Assembly: GCA_949825065.1 (NCBI GenBank)
Contig: OX463847.1
Location: 35,969,789-36,033,788, forward strand
DNA from: Odontocerum albicorne
Lineage: Eukaryota > Arthropoda > Insecta > Trichoptera > Odontoceridae
Direction of reading: 5' to 3'
DNA length: 64,000 nt
The notes under the pieces were generated by a model. It ran no database searches. It was not told the origin of the DNA and saw nothing but the letters and a program-made list of their open reading frames with translations. The translations under genes and the position numbers were made by a program. Within the stretch, counting starts at the first letter, position 1, and every line of letters starts with the position of its first letter. Below are positions 45,101 through 51,290 of this stretch, piece by piece.

Positions 45101-47703
45101 ACGCCTCCATGACTGGCGGTCCTGTGCTGCTGTTCGCCAGTTCTGGATGCCAATGAGCTGCGCATCCCTATTGACACCATCCAGCCATCGAAGCTTCGGC
45201 CTTCCTGGCTTTCTTCGACCCCCCGGTGTGCCATTCAAGAGCCCTCTCGGAATGTCTTCCTCACTCATTCGCTGCACGTGTCCAGCCCACCTGAGTCTCC
45301 CAATTAAAATCTCTTGTGTTATGGTAGGGTCTCCATACAGACCGTACAGCTCCTGATTATACCTGATACGCCATTCTCCGTTATTGCAAATGGGGCCATA
45401 TATTTTGCGCAGAATCTTCCTCTCAAATGTCCCTACAGCCCTCATGTCCACTCTACTTAGAGTCCAACATTCTGAGCCATAGGTGAGCACAGGTCGGATG
45501 AGTGTTTTATAAAGTAGAGTTTTGGTTTTTCTAGAGAGATGTCGTGATTTCATGTACCTCTGCAGTCCAAAATAGCATCGGTTTGCAGCTATTAATCTTC
45601 GATTTATTTCAGTGGAAACATCGTTCTTACTTGTCACCATGGTACCGAGATACACAAATTCAGAAACGGTTTGGAAGGTAAAGTTGTCTATTTGTAGACT
45701 TATTGGGTTTTGGCGTCCATTTACGGGCATATATTTTGTTTTGGTCTCACTGACTACTAAGCCTAGGTTTTTTGCTGATGCTGCTAGTGCTCGGAAGGCA
45801 TTTATAAGTTCATGTTCCGACCTCGCTATGATGTCAATGTCATCTGCATAAGCCAGGAGCTGCACAGATTCACTGAATATATGGCCTGTTGTTTGTATGC
45901 CGCTATCCCTAATGGCCTTTTCCAAAGCCATATTAAACAGCGTACACGCCAAAGCATCTCCTTGTCTAAGTCCATTAAATGTTTTAAGAGGTTCAGACAG
46001 ATCCCTTTGCACTCTGACACGGCACTCAACGTTGGACATTGTAAGCCTGACTAGGTTAATGAGTTTGACAGGAATATTAAATTCAGCCATAGCTTCATAG
46101 AGTTTTGTCCTATTGACCGTGTCGTAGGCAGCCTTAAAGTCTATGAAGAGGTGGTATGTATCAATGCTGAACTCTACAGTCTTTTCCAATATATGTCTTA
46201 GTGAAAATATTTGATCTATTGTTGACCTTCCCCTACGAAATCCAGTTTGGTATTTTCCAATTATGCATTCGGAGTATTTCTGCAATCTATTACAAAGAAT
46301 GTTTGAGAGTATTTTATATGCTATATTTAAAAGGGTGATACCCCTATAATTGGAGCAACTCATGGGGTCTCCTTTTTTGAGCAGGGGACATATTATACCA
46401 CAATTCCACTCATTTGGTAGTATTTCGTAGCGCCAGATGTCACAGATGATTTTGTGAATATGATTGTGGAGAGCCTCGCCACCATGCTTGAACACCTCAG
46501 CGGGTAGATTATCACATCCAGGTGCTTTGTTATTATGGAGATTCTTTATGGCAATTGAAATCTCAGCCAAGGTTGGGGATGGCTCATTATCATCAACATC
46601 AGTGGTGTCGTATTCTACTTGTTGGTTCCCGCTTGTTGCTCCATGTTGGTTACCATTCAAAAGGACGTCGAAGTATTCCACCCATCGATCCAGAACCTTT
46701 TGCCTGTCGTTTAAAATATTTCCCCGACCATCATAACACATAGTTGTTCTAGGCTTAAACTCTTTCCGTTGGTTGTTGATTTTACGATAGAAAAGTCTGG
46801 TGTTATTCTGTGAATGCGACAGTTCTGCTTCCTTTATTTGGTTTTCCAGGTATACACGCTTCTTCTTTCTGTGGAGGACATCACATTCTATGGAGGACAT
46901 CACTATACTTAATTAAAAAATATTTAGAAATTTGTATAGTGCTATGTAGAAATACAGGTTAACCCAAAAGCACTCTAAAAAATTAACACTAAGCATAAGA
47001 ATAACAATAAATTCTGATGAAAAAAGGCTTCCTGATGCCACCAATTTGTTTCGAATGCCCTCCAGGGGGCCTATTTTAGGAATGGCCTACTGATTTAGAT
47101 GGACAGCTAGACATCTATTTTAGACCATTGTCGAATCGTGATTACCAATATAGGAAAGAAAAATGAGGCATTAAAACAAAAAGAAGTATTGTGATCAATA
47201 AGTCCCGGGACTAACCAACAGATGGCGCATCTAATAACAAATCCATACCATTCTCAGTTATTACCAAACTTTAGAAGTTATGTGTCAAACTTTCATGACA
47301 TTCCGACATTGTGTCATTGAGTGACAGTGGTTTTAGTGGCGCTAATTTTGATATTTTCAAAACAATGGAAAAAAAATAAATTTCGTATGTTGATGAAACA
47401 TTGCTTTTTAATGAGAAAAAATACCGTTCAAATTTAGCAATGGCTTGAAAAGTTATGAAAGCGTTAGAATGAATGTATCGCTCTTGAAGGAGACTATGTT
47501 GATGAATAAAGAAGAATTTTGGCAAACAAATGTTGTTTTAGTAGTTAGTCCCAGAACTTATTGATCAATGTGTTACTATTTCTATGTTCTTGACAATTTA
47601 AGCTAATTTATTAAATAGTTAGTAACGGCCAGTGCATAAAAATTATATTTTCTATGGGATGTCAGCAAATGCTTAAGAAATAAATTATTGTGTTACTCAC
47701 CAT
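20953..47703 (-). CDS. GUSB: Beta-glucuronidase, copy A (GH2), complete multi-exon gene
   Basis: Lysosomal-type beta-glucuronidase, which removes terminal glucuronic acid from glycosaminoglycans and glucuronides. I joined 13 exons by GT/AG sites and phase: 47703-47701 (ATG only), 43101-42886, 41763-41578, 40089-39926, 36613-36480, 34304-34108, 29725-29582, 27760-27588, 25853-25710, 24175-24091, 22327-22151, 21360-21222, 21137-20953. They give 648 codons plus stop with no internal stop; human GUSB has 651 residues. Domains in order: hydrophobic signal peptide (about 1-31), GH2 sugar-binding domain (about 45-220), Ig-like domain (about 220-320), TIM barrel (about 330-630). The acid/base Glu lies in NEP (about 441) and the nucleophile Glu in SEYG (about 530); family motifs [24 protein letters not shown] and FIWNFADF are present. 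The gene is tandem with copy B and converges with ZNHIT3. Exons 2-13 are firm; exon 1 is inferred. Confidence 0.93.
21222..21360 (-). CDS. GUSB: GUSB-A exon 12
   Basis: 139 bp, phase 0 to 1, acceptor TTTTACAG, donor GTGAGT. It codes [33 protein letters not shown]. The intron to exon 13 is only 84 bp. Confidence 0.95.
21426..21568. repeat. 35-bp tandem array in GUSB-A intron 11
   Basis: Four nearly identical units TCACCTATTTTGGGGTTGTA plus 15 bp, within 70-210 bp upstream of the exon 12 acceptor. Confidence 0.9.
21625..21915 (-). mobile_element. MITE-3 copy in GUSB-A intron 11
   Basis: Shares with 56878-57372 the GACGTTTAGATRCT region, CTTTTGAAAGAAACT-like centre, TTTTTAACATTTC and the end GGAAACTTCTGAACCTTAGA. 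About 290 bp, left end eroded. Confidence 0.65.
22151..22327 (-). CDS. GUSB: GUSB-A exon 11 (nucleophile Glu)
   Basis: 177 bp, phase 0-0, acceptor ATTTCAG, donor GTGAGA. It codes [20 protein letters not shown] and [15 protein letters not shown]; Glu in SEYGA is the predicted nucleophile. Confidence 0.95.
22722..23005 (+). mobile_element. SINE-B copy in GUSB-A intron 10
   Basis: tRNA-like head ACCTCCATGGTCTAGTTGG, B box GGTTGGATTCCC, body with CAGTCTGGTAAAATAG and ACAATACTCACATGCG, 3' part GGCTCGATTAAAAGGGCCG. Confidence 0.8.
23506..23697. mobile_element. MITE-2 (about 190 bp) in GUSB-A intron 10
   Basis: Inverted arms of about 58 bp: ATTCTAGGATGAGCCCTGTG with GCCCCAATACAACCTT against AAGGTTGTATTGGGGC and CACAGGACTCATCCTAGAAT. 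A half copy lies at about 51975-52120. Non-coding. Confidence 0.85.
24091..24175 (-). CDS. GUSB: GUSB-A exon 10
   Basis: 85 bp, phase 2 to 0, acceptor CTTCCAG, donor GTAATT. It codes [19 protein letters not shown] and a short loop ending in DEDKA, matching the AHTKSLDPSRPVT segment of GUSB. It is the most diverged exon between the two copies. Confidence 0.9.
24349..24580. repeat. Nested palindrome / foldback element
   Basis: Outer arms ATTCTTCAAAATA; then CTGTACCCTAGAGGAT inverted at about 24490-24510; then a nearly perfect 50-bp palindrome at 24512-24561 (arms TATGTCAAGTTAGAAATCAC). No coding capacity. Confidence 0.85.
24582..25305 (+). mobile_element. Possible hAT-type element in GUSB-A intron 9
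   Basis: The left part has CCAACCTTTTTGGACTGCGT and the right part CGGGCTGCACAAAACACTGG, reminiscent of the ends of hAT elements. An inner frame of about 73 codons at 24885-25106 ([22 protein letters not shown]) is not recognised. The assignment is tentative. Confidence 0.35.
25710..25853 (-). CDS. GUSB: GUSB-A exon 9 (acid/base Glu)
   Basis: 144 bp, phase 2 to 2, acceptor ATTTTAG, donor GTAAGA. It contains [19 protein letters not shown]; the Glu of NEP is the predicted catalytic acid/base. I rejected a nearer AG (after TCTATTTTC) because it breaks the phase and because copy B uses the equivalent upstream AG. Confidence 0.94.
26385..27290 (+). pseudogene. Mariner-type transposase relic with a duplicated second half
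   Basis: Plus-strand reading, with stops, gives an ESXVYGYDSEAKAQSSQFHR stretch (first catalytic region), [20 protein letters not shown] and [13 protein letters not shown], typical of mariner transposase. The region from about 26650-26870 is repeated at about 26870-27290, and the second copy is split by a TAAA-tailed retroelement tail at about 27000-27215. Confidence 0.65.
27000..27215 (-). repeat. Retroelement 3' tail copy (diverged)
   Basis: AAATAAATAAATAGTAGG, then GGTCTGGGCTCATCTCTTAA and CACCCCCACCAATAGG; same family as 1762-1972. It splits the mariner relic around it. Confidence 0.7.
27588..27760 (-). CDS. GUSB: GUSB-A exon 8 (TIM barrel)
   Basis: 173 bp, phase 0 to 2, acceptor ATTTCAG, donor GTAAGC. 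It codes [19 protein letters not shown], then [15 protein letters not shown] and GIMIINECP, the barrel strands leading to the active site. Confidence 0.94.
27761..29581. other. GUSB-A intron 7: AT-rich, LINE RT debris
   Basis: About 28010-28330 carries a strongly mutated plus-strand LINE RT segment (GVKQRCV-like, then LYEIMCE-like). The remainder is AT-rich without features that I can support. Confidence 0.4.
29582..29725 (-). CDS. GUSB: GUSB-A exon 7 (TIM barrel entry)
   Basis: 144 bp, phase 0-0, acceptor TTTCAG, donor GTAAGG. It codes the VGIRKVSW strand, [20 protein letters not shown], matching the GUSB HGVNKHEDAD region. The usual HG is RGFG here, a minor departure from vertebrate enzymes. 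Confidence 0.93.
29952..30115 (+). repeat. MITE-3 end fragment in GUSB-A intron 6
   Basis: ACCATTATGGTCCAGAAGTT, then a TCCATCGCATGGCCAGGTAG stretch and CCCTCAGTACTATTAGCAG, as in the left arm of 56878-57372. Confidence 0.65.
30235..30525. repeat. 45-bp tandem array in GUSB-A intron 6
   Basis: Six nearly identical units (TATAAATTATCCTGCATATG plus 25 bp). As 45 is divisible by three, the array gives spurious long frames in two phases. Confidence 0.92.
30704..30815 (+). repeat. Tigger-like MITE, left end only
   Basis: CAGTAGTTCCCCTTTATCTG, GATACGTTCCAAGACCCTCA, then TTTTCCTATACACACATACC. Same family as 18942-19413; the rest is replaced by a MITE-3 copy. Confidence 0.75.
30822..31078 (+). mobile_element. 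MITE-3 copy in GUSB-A intron 6
   Basis: ACCACTAGGGTCCAAAAGTT, CCTATGGTCAGGCAATG, TGTTGTTGTGTTATATT, ending near GATGTTTAGATGCTG. It corresponds to the left half of 56878-57372. Confidence 0.7.
31080..31920 (+). pseudogene. Mariner-type transposase relic
   Basis: Plus-strand reading gives a helix-turn-helix region ([27 protein letters not shown]), then [20 protein letters not shown] and a [20 protein letters not shown] block corresponding to SPDLAPSDYFLF. The Asp residues of the last two catalytic positions are Asn, and there are several stops. Inactive. Confidence 0.75.
31945..32465 (-). pseudogene. LINE-beta 3' region, diverged copy
   Basis: Parallels 32990-33640: AACCAGACAAAAGTAAAT, GATATCATCAATCAA, CTGATTCCAGAATCTTACTG, CAATCTCTGCTTAAGCGTAG, GGACAGTTAAGGATATTAT. 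The coding part is frameshifted. Confidence 0.75.
32990..33645 (-). pseudogene. LINE-beta C-terminus and 3' UTR
   Basis: The minus-strand frame 33624-33313 reads [52 protein letters not shown] and FKMRLKEFL, the C-terminus of a jockey/CR1-like LINE. The 3' UTR ends GGTAGAGATTGCCGCC, GCAATAAGCCCTCCAGATTG and a (TAAA)n tail. That tail is shared with SINE-A. Confidence 0.82.
33749..33945. repeat. Foldback-5, full copy (197 bp)
   Basis: Two ~97-bp arms: ACTGTTTATTCCACTTTTTT, TAACCCTACCGGTTTCAAGG, ATCTTCAGGGGAGTACAATT and their inverted copy. Would form a long hairpin. Other copies at 49061-49229 and 55930-55990. Confidence 0.9.
34108..34304 (-). CDS. GUSB: GUSB-A exon 6 (Ig-like domain)
   Basis: 197 bp, phase 1 to 0, acceptor ATTTTAAG, donor GTTAAT (weak). 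It codes beta-sandwich sequence ending in [19 protein letters not shown], the conserved Trp-Trp-Pro motif of GUSB. Confidence 0.92.
34380..34630 (+). pseudogene. RTE-like LINE relic
   Basis: Reading [11 protein letters not shown], then IRWFEHHRMD-like and LVGSSERC (WLDQVKDV) pieces, all frameshifted. It ends at the candidate LTR. Confidence 0.5.
34632..34975 (+). mobile_element. Candidate solo LTR
   Basis: 344 bp, starts TGTTG and ends CAACA, more GC-rich than its flanks, with TATAAATA near 34899 and AATAAAAT near 34923, in LTR-like order. Flanking 5-bp sequences (AAAGA and AATCA) do not match, so the limits or the assignment are uncertain. Confidence 0.4.
35012..35210. repeat. 18-bp tandem array, about 10 copies
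   Basis: Unit AGATATGTTAAAAGTCAG with single-base variants. In GUSB-A intron 5. Confidence 0.9.
35210..35390 (+). mobile_element. SINE-A copy, head truncated
   Basis: Begins in the B box (GGTTGCGGGATCGATTCTTG), then GTTTTCACTTAAGGCC, CTTTCTGGTTGGTTGGAAG, GCAATAAGCCCGCTAGG. Confidence 0.8.
35730..35959. mobile_element. Two head-to-tail short hAT-like MITEs
   Basis: 35730-35843 and 35845-35959, 114 and 115 bp. Each starts CAGTRCTTTTT and ends in AGCACTG, with GCCGGAGCTCACTTC and GGTGGTGGAGC inside. The pair interrupts a LINE relic, whose frame runs VKFLLFSI before and [10 protein letters not shown] after. Confidence 0.7.
36025..36445 (+). pseudogene. LINE-beta C-terminus and 3' UTR (plus strand)
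   Basis: [20 protein letters not shown], then a 3' UTR nearly colinear with 32990-33250, ending TTTTGTCTGGTTGGTTGGAA, GCAATAAGCCCGCCAGATTG, AATAAAAGTG. It ends about 35 bp before the exon 5 donor. Confidence 0.8.
36480..36613 (-). CDS. GUSB: GUSB-A exon 5 (sugar-binding/Ig-like junction)
   Basis: 134 bp, phase 2 to 1, acceptor GTTAAAG, donor GTACAA. It contains the hallmark [20 protein letters not shown]. Frame and phase join exons 4 and 6 exactly. It was too short to appear as a long open frame. Confidence 0.93.
36614..38660. other. GUSB-A intron 4, first part: nothing recognised
   Basis: Mostly AT-rich. About 37370-37770 is less AT-rich and has small frames, but I see no domain or terminal repeats that would support a call. 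Confidence 0.4.
38665..39712. repeat. Compound satellite array, 85-bp core, about 10 copies
   Basis: Core with AATACACTGTGGATTGGTGC, TACAGGCCTTTTAATATAGC and GGGCTGATAGATCTGAA. Some units carry an extra ~35-bp block (CAGGGAATAACTYAYACTTA), giving alternating short and long repeats. It lies in GUSB-A intron 4. Confidence 0.92.
39715..39800 (-). repeat. Retroelement 3' tail fragment
   Basis: AAATAAATAAATATAGGTTT then ATTGATAGCAACATAGTA; same family as 1762-1972, inserted next to the satellite array. Confidence 0.6.
39926..40089 (-). CDS. GUSB: GUSB-A exon 4 (sugar-binding domain)
   Basis: 164 bp, phase 0 to 2, acceptor AATTACAG, donor GTAAG. It starts with the [20 protein letters not shown] motif, then [20 protein letters not shown]. 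The final AT is completed to Ile by the first base of exon 5. Confidence 0.93.
40150..40704 (+). mobile_element. Tc1/mariner-like deletion derivative in GUSB-A intron 3
   Basis: About 555 bp, inverted ends AGGGTCTCTCAAATTGAGCG and AGGGTTTTTCAAATCAAGCG. A start [15 protein letters not shown] is joined, out of frame, to the C-terminal [20 protein letters not shown] and [20 protein letters not shown]. The deletion removed the middle of the transposase, leaving the last catalytic Asp (PLDYFLW). Confidence 0.8.
40940..41410 (-). pseudogene. RTE-like LINE C-terminus and 3' end
   Basis: The minus-strand frame at 41321-41130 reads [20 protein letters not shown] and [16 protein letters not shown]. 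The 3' end (about 40945-41000) has CTGTCGGGGTAGACAGAGAG. The body is truncated. In GUSB-A intron 3. Confidence 0.8.
41578..41763 (-). CDS. GUSB: GUSB-A exon 3 (sugar-binding domain)
   Basis: 186 bp, phase 0-0, acceptor TTTTTAG, donor GTGAGT. It codes the conserved [24 protein letters not shown] and [10 protein letters not shown] motifs typical of the GH2 sugar-binding domain. Confidence 0.94.
42478..42656 (-). mobile_element. SINE-A copy in GUSB-A intron 2
   Basis: Minus strand: GACCTCCGTGGCCTGGTGG head, B box GGTTCGATCCCC, CCTGGTTTTCACTTAGGGC, CTTTCTGGTTGGTTGGAAG tail. Among the best preserved copies. Confidence 0.85.
42886..43101 (-). CDS. GUSB: GUSB-A exon 2 (signal peptide, GH2 N-terminus)
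   Basis: 216 bp, phase 0 at both ends. It follows acceptor TTTTACAG and ends in AAAAG before GTATCG. It codes a hydrophobic stretch ([17 protein letters not shown]) and then the GUSB entry motif [17 protein letters not shown] with GWFKTDL. No in-frame ATG is present. Confidence 0.93.
43607..44809 (-). pseudogene. Mariner element, decayed, in GUSB-A intron 1
   Basis: The 5' end has an inverted-repeat-type terminus GAGGGCTGCTACTTAAG beside a TA (44810-44811). The transposase spans three frames: [20 protein letters not shown] from 44636, [20 protein letters not shown], then a C-terminal frame with [12 protein letters not shown] and [13 protein letters not shown]. The tryptophan after GDES is a stop codon. 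The second and third catalytic Asp remain. The opposite terminal repeat is missing. Confidence 0.88.
44935..45043 (-). repeat. tRNA-like SINE head at the LINE insertion site
   Basis: The minus strand reads GTCCTCCATAGTCTAGTTGG, then GGGGTTCGATTCCC. This is a SINE-type head; its first 15 bp are the target site of the adjacent LINE. Confidence 0.7.
45044..46887 (-). mobile_element. Non-LTR retrotransposon, 5'-truncated, with open RT frame
   Basis: An ORF of 612 codons (46903-45065). It has RT motifs in order: [77 protein letters not shown] (the YADD active site) and EFVYLGTMV. The C-terminal tail reads [40 protein letters not shown]. The apurinic endonuclease is absent, so the copy is 5'-truncated and not autonomous. 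The 3' end is a (TTGA)n run. A perfect 15-bp target duplication flanks it (45029-45043 and 46888-46902). The first six codons come from the target, not the LINE. Probably RTE-like; clade uncertain. Confidence 0.93.
47188..47570. mobile_element. Short mariner-type deletion derivative in GUSB-A intron 1
   Basis: Ends TGATCAATAAGTCCCGGGAC and, inverted, TGATCAATAAGTTCTGGGAC with AACTAAC. The interior retains a C-terminal transposase piece ([11 protein letters not shown]). About 130 bp from exon 1 of GUSB-A. Confidence 0.7.
47701..47703 (-). CDS. GUSB: GUSB-A exon 1, coding part (initiator ATG only)
   Basis: Exon 2 has no in-frame ATG before an upstream stop, so the start must lie in an earlier exon. 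On the minus strand an AACA-ATG is followed directly by the donor GTGAGT. Joined in phase 0 to exon 2 it gives Met-Arg-Val-Asp-Ile-Phe and a normal signal peptide. A TATA-like box lies about 45 bp upstream. This is inference from the sequence; another first exon is possible. Confidence 0.5.
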
Positions 47704-47747
47704 TGTTCAGTTTACATTCACTGTTTAGTATTTTCTGTCAATGAATA

Positions 47748-47754
47748 CTTTATA
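47748..47754 (-). promoter_or_regulatory. Candidate TATA box of GUSB-A
   Basis: TATAAAG on the minus strand, about 45 bp upstream of the proposed initiator ATG. Transcription would start near 47720, leaving a very short leader that carries a start-stop ATG-TAA mini-frame around 47715. The placement fits a TATA promoter, but it depends on the exon 1 assignment. Confidence 0.3.
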
Positions 47755-47939
47755 AGAATAAATATTTTAAACTGCTATCCTTTTAAACAGATCAACAGAA
47801 TACTACAGCTTGATACATAATAACTTTATATTTATTGTGACCATTATCATTGTAGTTAATCTATTTTATCTATAAGGTGTTATTAATCTTGAATTCTCAA
47901 TATACAAATTCATTTTTAATCTCAATATACATGTAATAT

Positions 47940-48125
47940 ATTGTGGCATAGTTGGCAAGACGATTCTATCCCGATCTAGGGGTTGCGGGTTCGATTCCTA
48001 TTGGAACCCAGCTATTTTAAAAAAAGGTTCCATTCTGGTTTTCATTTAGCCTCGTGAACATATTACTGGATATAGATGGAAGAGTGTAAAACAAAAGTGT
48101 AATACATATAATACAATACAGTATG
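47940..48125 (+). mobile_element. SINE-A copy upstream of GUSB-A
   Basis: GTGGCATAGTTGGCAAGACG head, B box GGTTCGATTCC, GGAACCCAGC, TTCTGGTTTTCATTTAGCC, short tail AAAGTGTAATACA. It lies about 190 bp upstream of the candidate TATA box. Confidence 0.75.
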
Positions 48126-48235
48126 TAGATCGTACAAAATTATAATTGTTTTATTATATATTCTAAAGTCTTTGACTTATTTTGTCCAAGGTTTAACATT
48201 GTCGAATTCTAGAATATTTTATAAGAAATCACGTT

Positions 48236-48770
48236 GTTATTCCACTAATTACATTTATCACTATAACACTTGTTTCTACCTCCTATCTCGACTGACAGAT
48301 TGACTGGTGTGGCACTCTGAACAGTTATAAGTTTCCTCATTTCAACAAATAAGACACCTTCCATTTTACATTCTTCTGCCAAACATTCATTTTAGCATTT
48401 TGTTTCTCGACATTTAAATTATTCTACTAATTACATTTATCACTACAACACTTGTTTCTACCTCCTATCTCGACTGATTGGTGTGGCACTCTGAACAGTT
48501 ATAAGTTTCCTCATTTCTACAAATAAGATACCTTCCATTTTACATTATTCCGCCAAATATTCATTTTAGTGTTTCATTTTTCTACATTTAAATGATTCTA
48601 CTTATTACATTTATCACTACAGCACTTGTTTCTACCTCCAATATCGACTGACAGATGCGGCACTCTGAATAGTTATAAGTTTCCTCATTTCTACAAATAA
48701 GACACCATCCATTTTACATTATTCTACCAAATATTCATTCTACCATTTTGTTTTTCTACATTCAAATGTT
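48236..48770. repeat. Three tandem copies of a ~180-bp unit
   Basis: Starts near 48238, 48419 and 48594. Shared: ACTTGTTTCTACCTCC, ATCTCGACTGA, CACTCTGAA, AGTTATAAGTTTCCTCATTT, CCATTTTACATT. It lies 0.5-1 kb upstream of the proposed GUSB-A promoter. Confidence 0.88.
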
Positions 48771-49060
48771 TTTTTTTATTGTTTAAATATATTTTTTATA
48801 GTCCACAAGTTGGGTCAATACAAACATGTTGAGTAGCTTAAGGTTGCTGTTTTGGCGAGATTTTCAAATACAAGAGTGTTCTGAAGTTCTGGACTATCAT
48901 TACATCCCATTTTTATTTTCCCTGTCAATTTGGTTGTCTTCTAGTATCAAATTGCTCAGGTTCTTGAATGATGAAGGGATTAAAAAAAAATTGAGCAATG
49001 AAATTATTTAAAAATCCTTGAATGATGTAATTAATTGAAAGTGATGAATTGATTTTAAAA

Positions 49061-49229
49061 TTGTAATTTGTTTTATCAAATACTGTTTATTTGATAAAAC
49101 ACCTCTTCATTCACCTCTTCATCAGGGGAGTACAAACAAGACCTGATGATGAGGTGAAAACCTTGAAACCGGTAGGGTTATTCCATTACATAAACTGGAA
49201 TAAACAGTATTTGATAAAAAAAATTACAA
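49061..49229. repeat. Foldback-5, second copy
   Basis: Arms TTGTAATTTGTTTTATCAAA and its inverse, with GATGAGGTGAAAACCTTGAA and CCGGTAGGGTTATTCC; the left arm is shortened. Confidence 0.8.
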
Positions 49230-51030
49230 TGTCTTTAAACCTTCACACTGTTAATGCCTAAACTATAAATAATAGTTTTAAAATTCTTGAACGATAAAAC
49301 AATTTCAAAATTGTTGATGTTGAAATTATTTAAAAAATTCTGTGGTTACGTCAAAGTTTATTCCACATCAACACTTATTGGGTTTTCTTTGCAGTCTTAA
49401 TATTTCAGCTCTCGAATATAGACAAGCTATATGTCAACAATTTTCATACAAACAAAAGTCGACAATTCACATGGCAGCAGTTTTGTGAAAACTTAAATAT
49501 CTTAACTTAAGACAAATAAAAAATATAATCTTAAAATATCTCTCATTTCTTACTCCTTTACCCCCATCCTTATTCCTTTACCCCCATCCTTATTCCTATT
49601 TTATTTAACATTTATATTTATTTTTGTTACGTTTACTTTAATATCACATTAATTTATTAAGTTGGTTGATTAACATGGTCATGGATACTGATAATAATTT
49701 TGAAACAAAAGTTGGTTGTTTTTTAGAATAGTTTTATTTACATGAAAGTGTTAAAATAAAATCAGTTCAATAAAGAAATTCTATTGATTTAAGAATCATT
49801 TATAGGGAAGTTCAATTGAGCAAAAAATGTTCATGTAGATATAGATTTTTCATCAGATTTTAATTGATAGTAAATAATTTATTGTTTATGTACAACGAAT
49901 AATAGATAAGAGAAAGATAAAAAATAATTTACGAACAGAAGCAAAATCATAAATTAAAAATATAATGTTTATGAAATGTTTTGAAGTATATTTATCTTTA
50001 TTGAACCATTTTTCAATTGCATGCTGTTAATTGTGACTGAATTATTAAGTCATTGATAAGAAAAATAAAAAAGGATTATTAAATGATAAAATAACGTAAA
50101 ATAATTAAAAAGATTATCTATCTAGCTTAAAAAATTCATTATATATGTCAACATATTATTGAAGGCTCGGGATTAAGATGCATGTTTCTGCGGTGTATGC
50201 AAGAATAATCTTACGGTACTTTAGACATACAAGTATGATGAGGGGAAGACGACAGTTTTATATGGTCAATTCTGGTGTGAAACGTAAATGGCAAAAGGAG
50301 CAGAGGTCGAGCACTCATCTGATGGAGTGGTCAAGTAAAATAAGCAACGAGGTGTTCATTTTATGAGGTGGTACAATGGGTTATTTGTGAATCCTCAGAA
50401 TTGAGGGAACGACCAATAAGAAGAAGAAATTCAACAGAATTTCAATATGACAAAAAATATTACTCTTTTGAGTGGAATCCTTCAAATATTTATTTAACAC
50501 TTCACTTTGTATAACAAATGGACAAAAGTAAATAAAGGAAGGTACATGGTCGCAAAAATTATTTAAATTATTATCAATTTGTTCATAATTCATGAACAAA
50601 TTTGCTTCCCAAGTCTATTATGGTAAGATTACAATGAAGACTCACAATATGTAGTTTACCCTATCAAGCAGACAAACACTAGCTAGTACTATGTTAATAA
50701 CAAAGACCTGTGAACTTTTGCTGCTTTTTGTGAAAATAGGTGATCTTGATAGATTTTTGTGTTATTATAGATTGTAAATTTTTTATCATGTATAATTTTT
50801 TTATTCCCATTTGAATTAAATAATAATTTAGTTTCCTTCGAGTAGTCCCATGAAATAATAATAAATATTTGAATATAAAAACATGTTTTTTCATATTTTT
50901 AATGTCTTATATTTCCCTATTCCCCCTCTATCGCATTGCCATCTTACTATCAATACTGCACTATAGCTTGACAGATGTTCCTTTATTAAAATATTTGCTA
51001 ATTGGTTTAAATAGCAATCCAATTTACATT
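49230..51030. other. Intergenic, AT-rich
   Basis: No gene seen. A LINE-beta tail fragment lies at about 50480-50600 (TTAACACTTCAC, GGACAAAAGTAAATAAAGG, minus strand). The rest is simple AT-rich sequence. Confidence 0.5.
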
Positions 51031-51039
51031 ATCCACTTT

Positions 51040-51290
51040 GTCAATTCATGGGGCTCTCAGCATTCTTCGATAGCGCCACATTTCAAAAACTTTGAGTTTC
51101 CTTGTGGTGGCTTAAGTACATGTCCATGCTTTAAAATCATAAAAAAGTAAAAAGGATATTAAGCAATGCAAAAAATGCATAGATAGACCGAGATTGAATT
51201 CCGTGATGCAGAGGAGATCCAACATTTTGAAGATGCAGCTTCGTACCATCTCCACTCTTACTTTGATCTATTGAGACATTGATTCTTCAA
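51040..51290 (-). pseudogene. RTE-like LINE fragment
   Basis: The sequence CATTCTTCGATAGCG, CTTGTGGTGGCTTAAGTACA parallels 745-800 (GTGGTGGCCTGAGTAAGTGT, CATTCTTCAACACC), a LINE C-terminal segment on the minus strand. Decayed. Confidence 0.5.

Noticed and set aside
45084..46743. Plus-strand frames of 67-90 codons
   Set aside because: Antisense shadows of the intact LINE RT frame on the minus strand.
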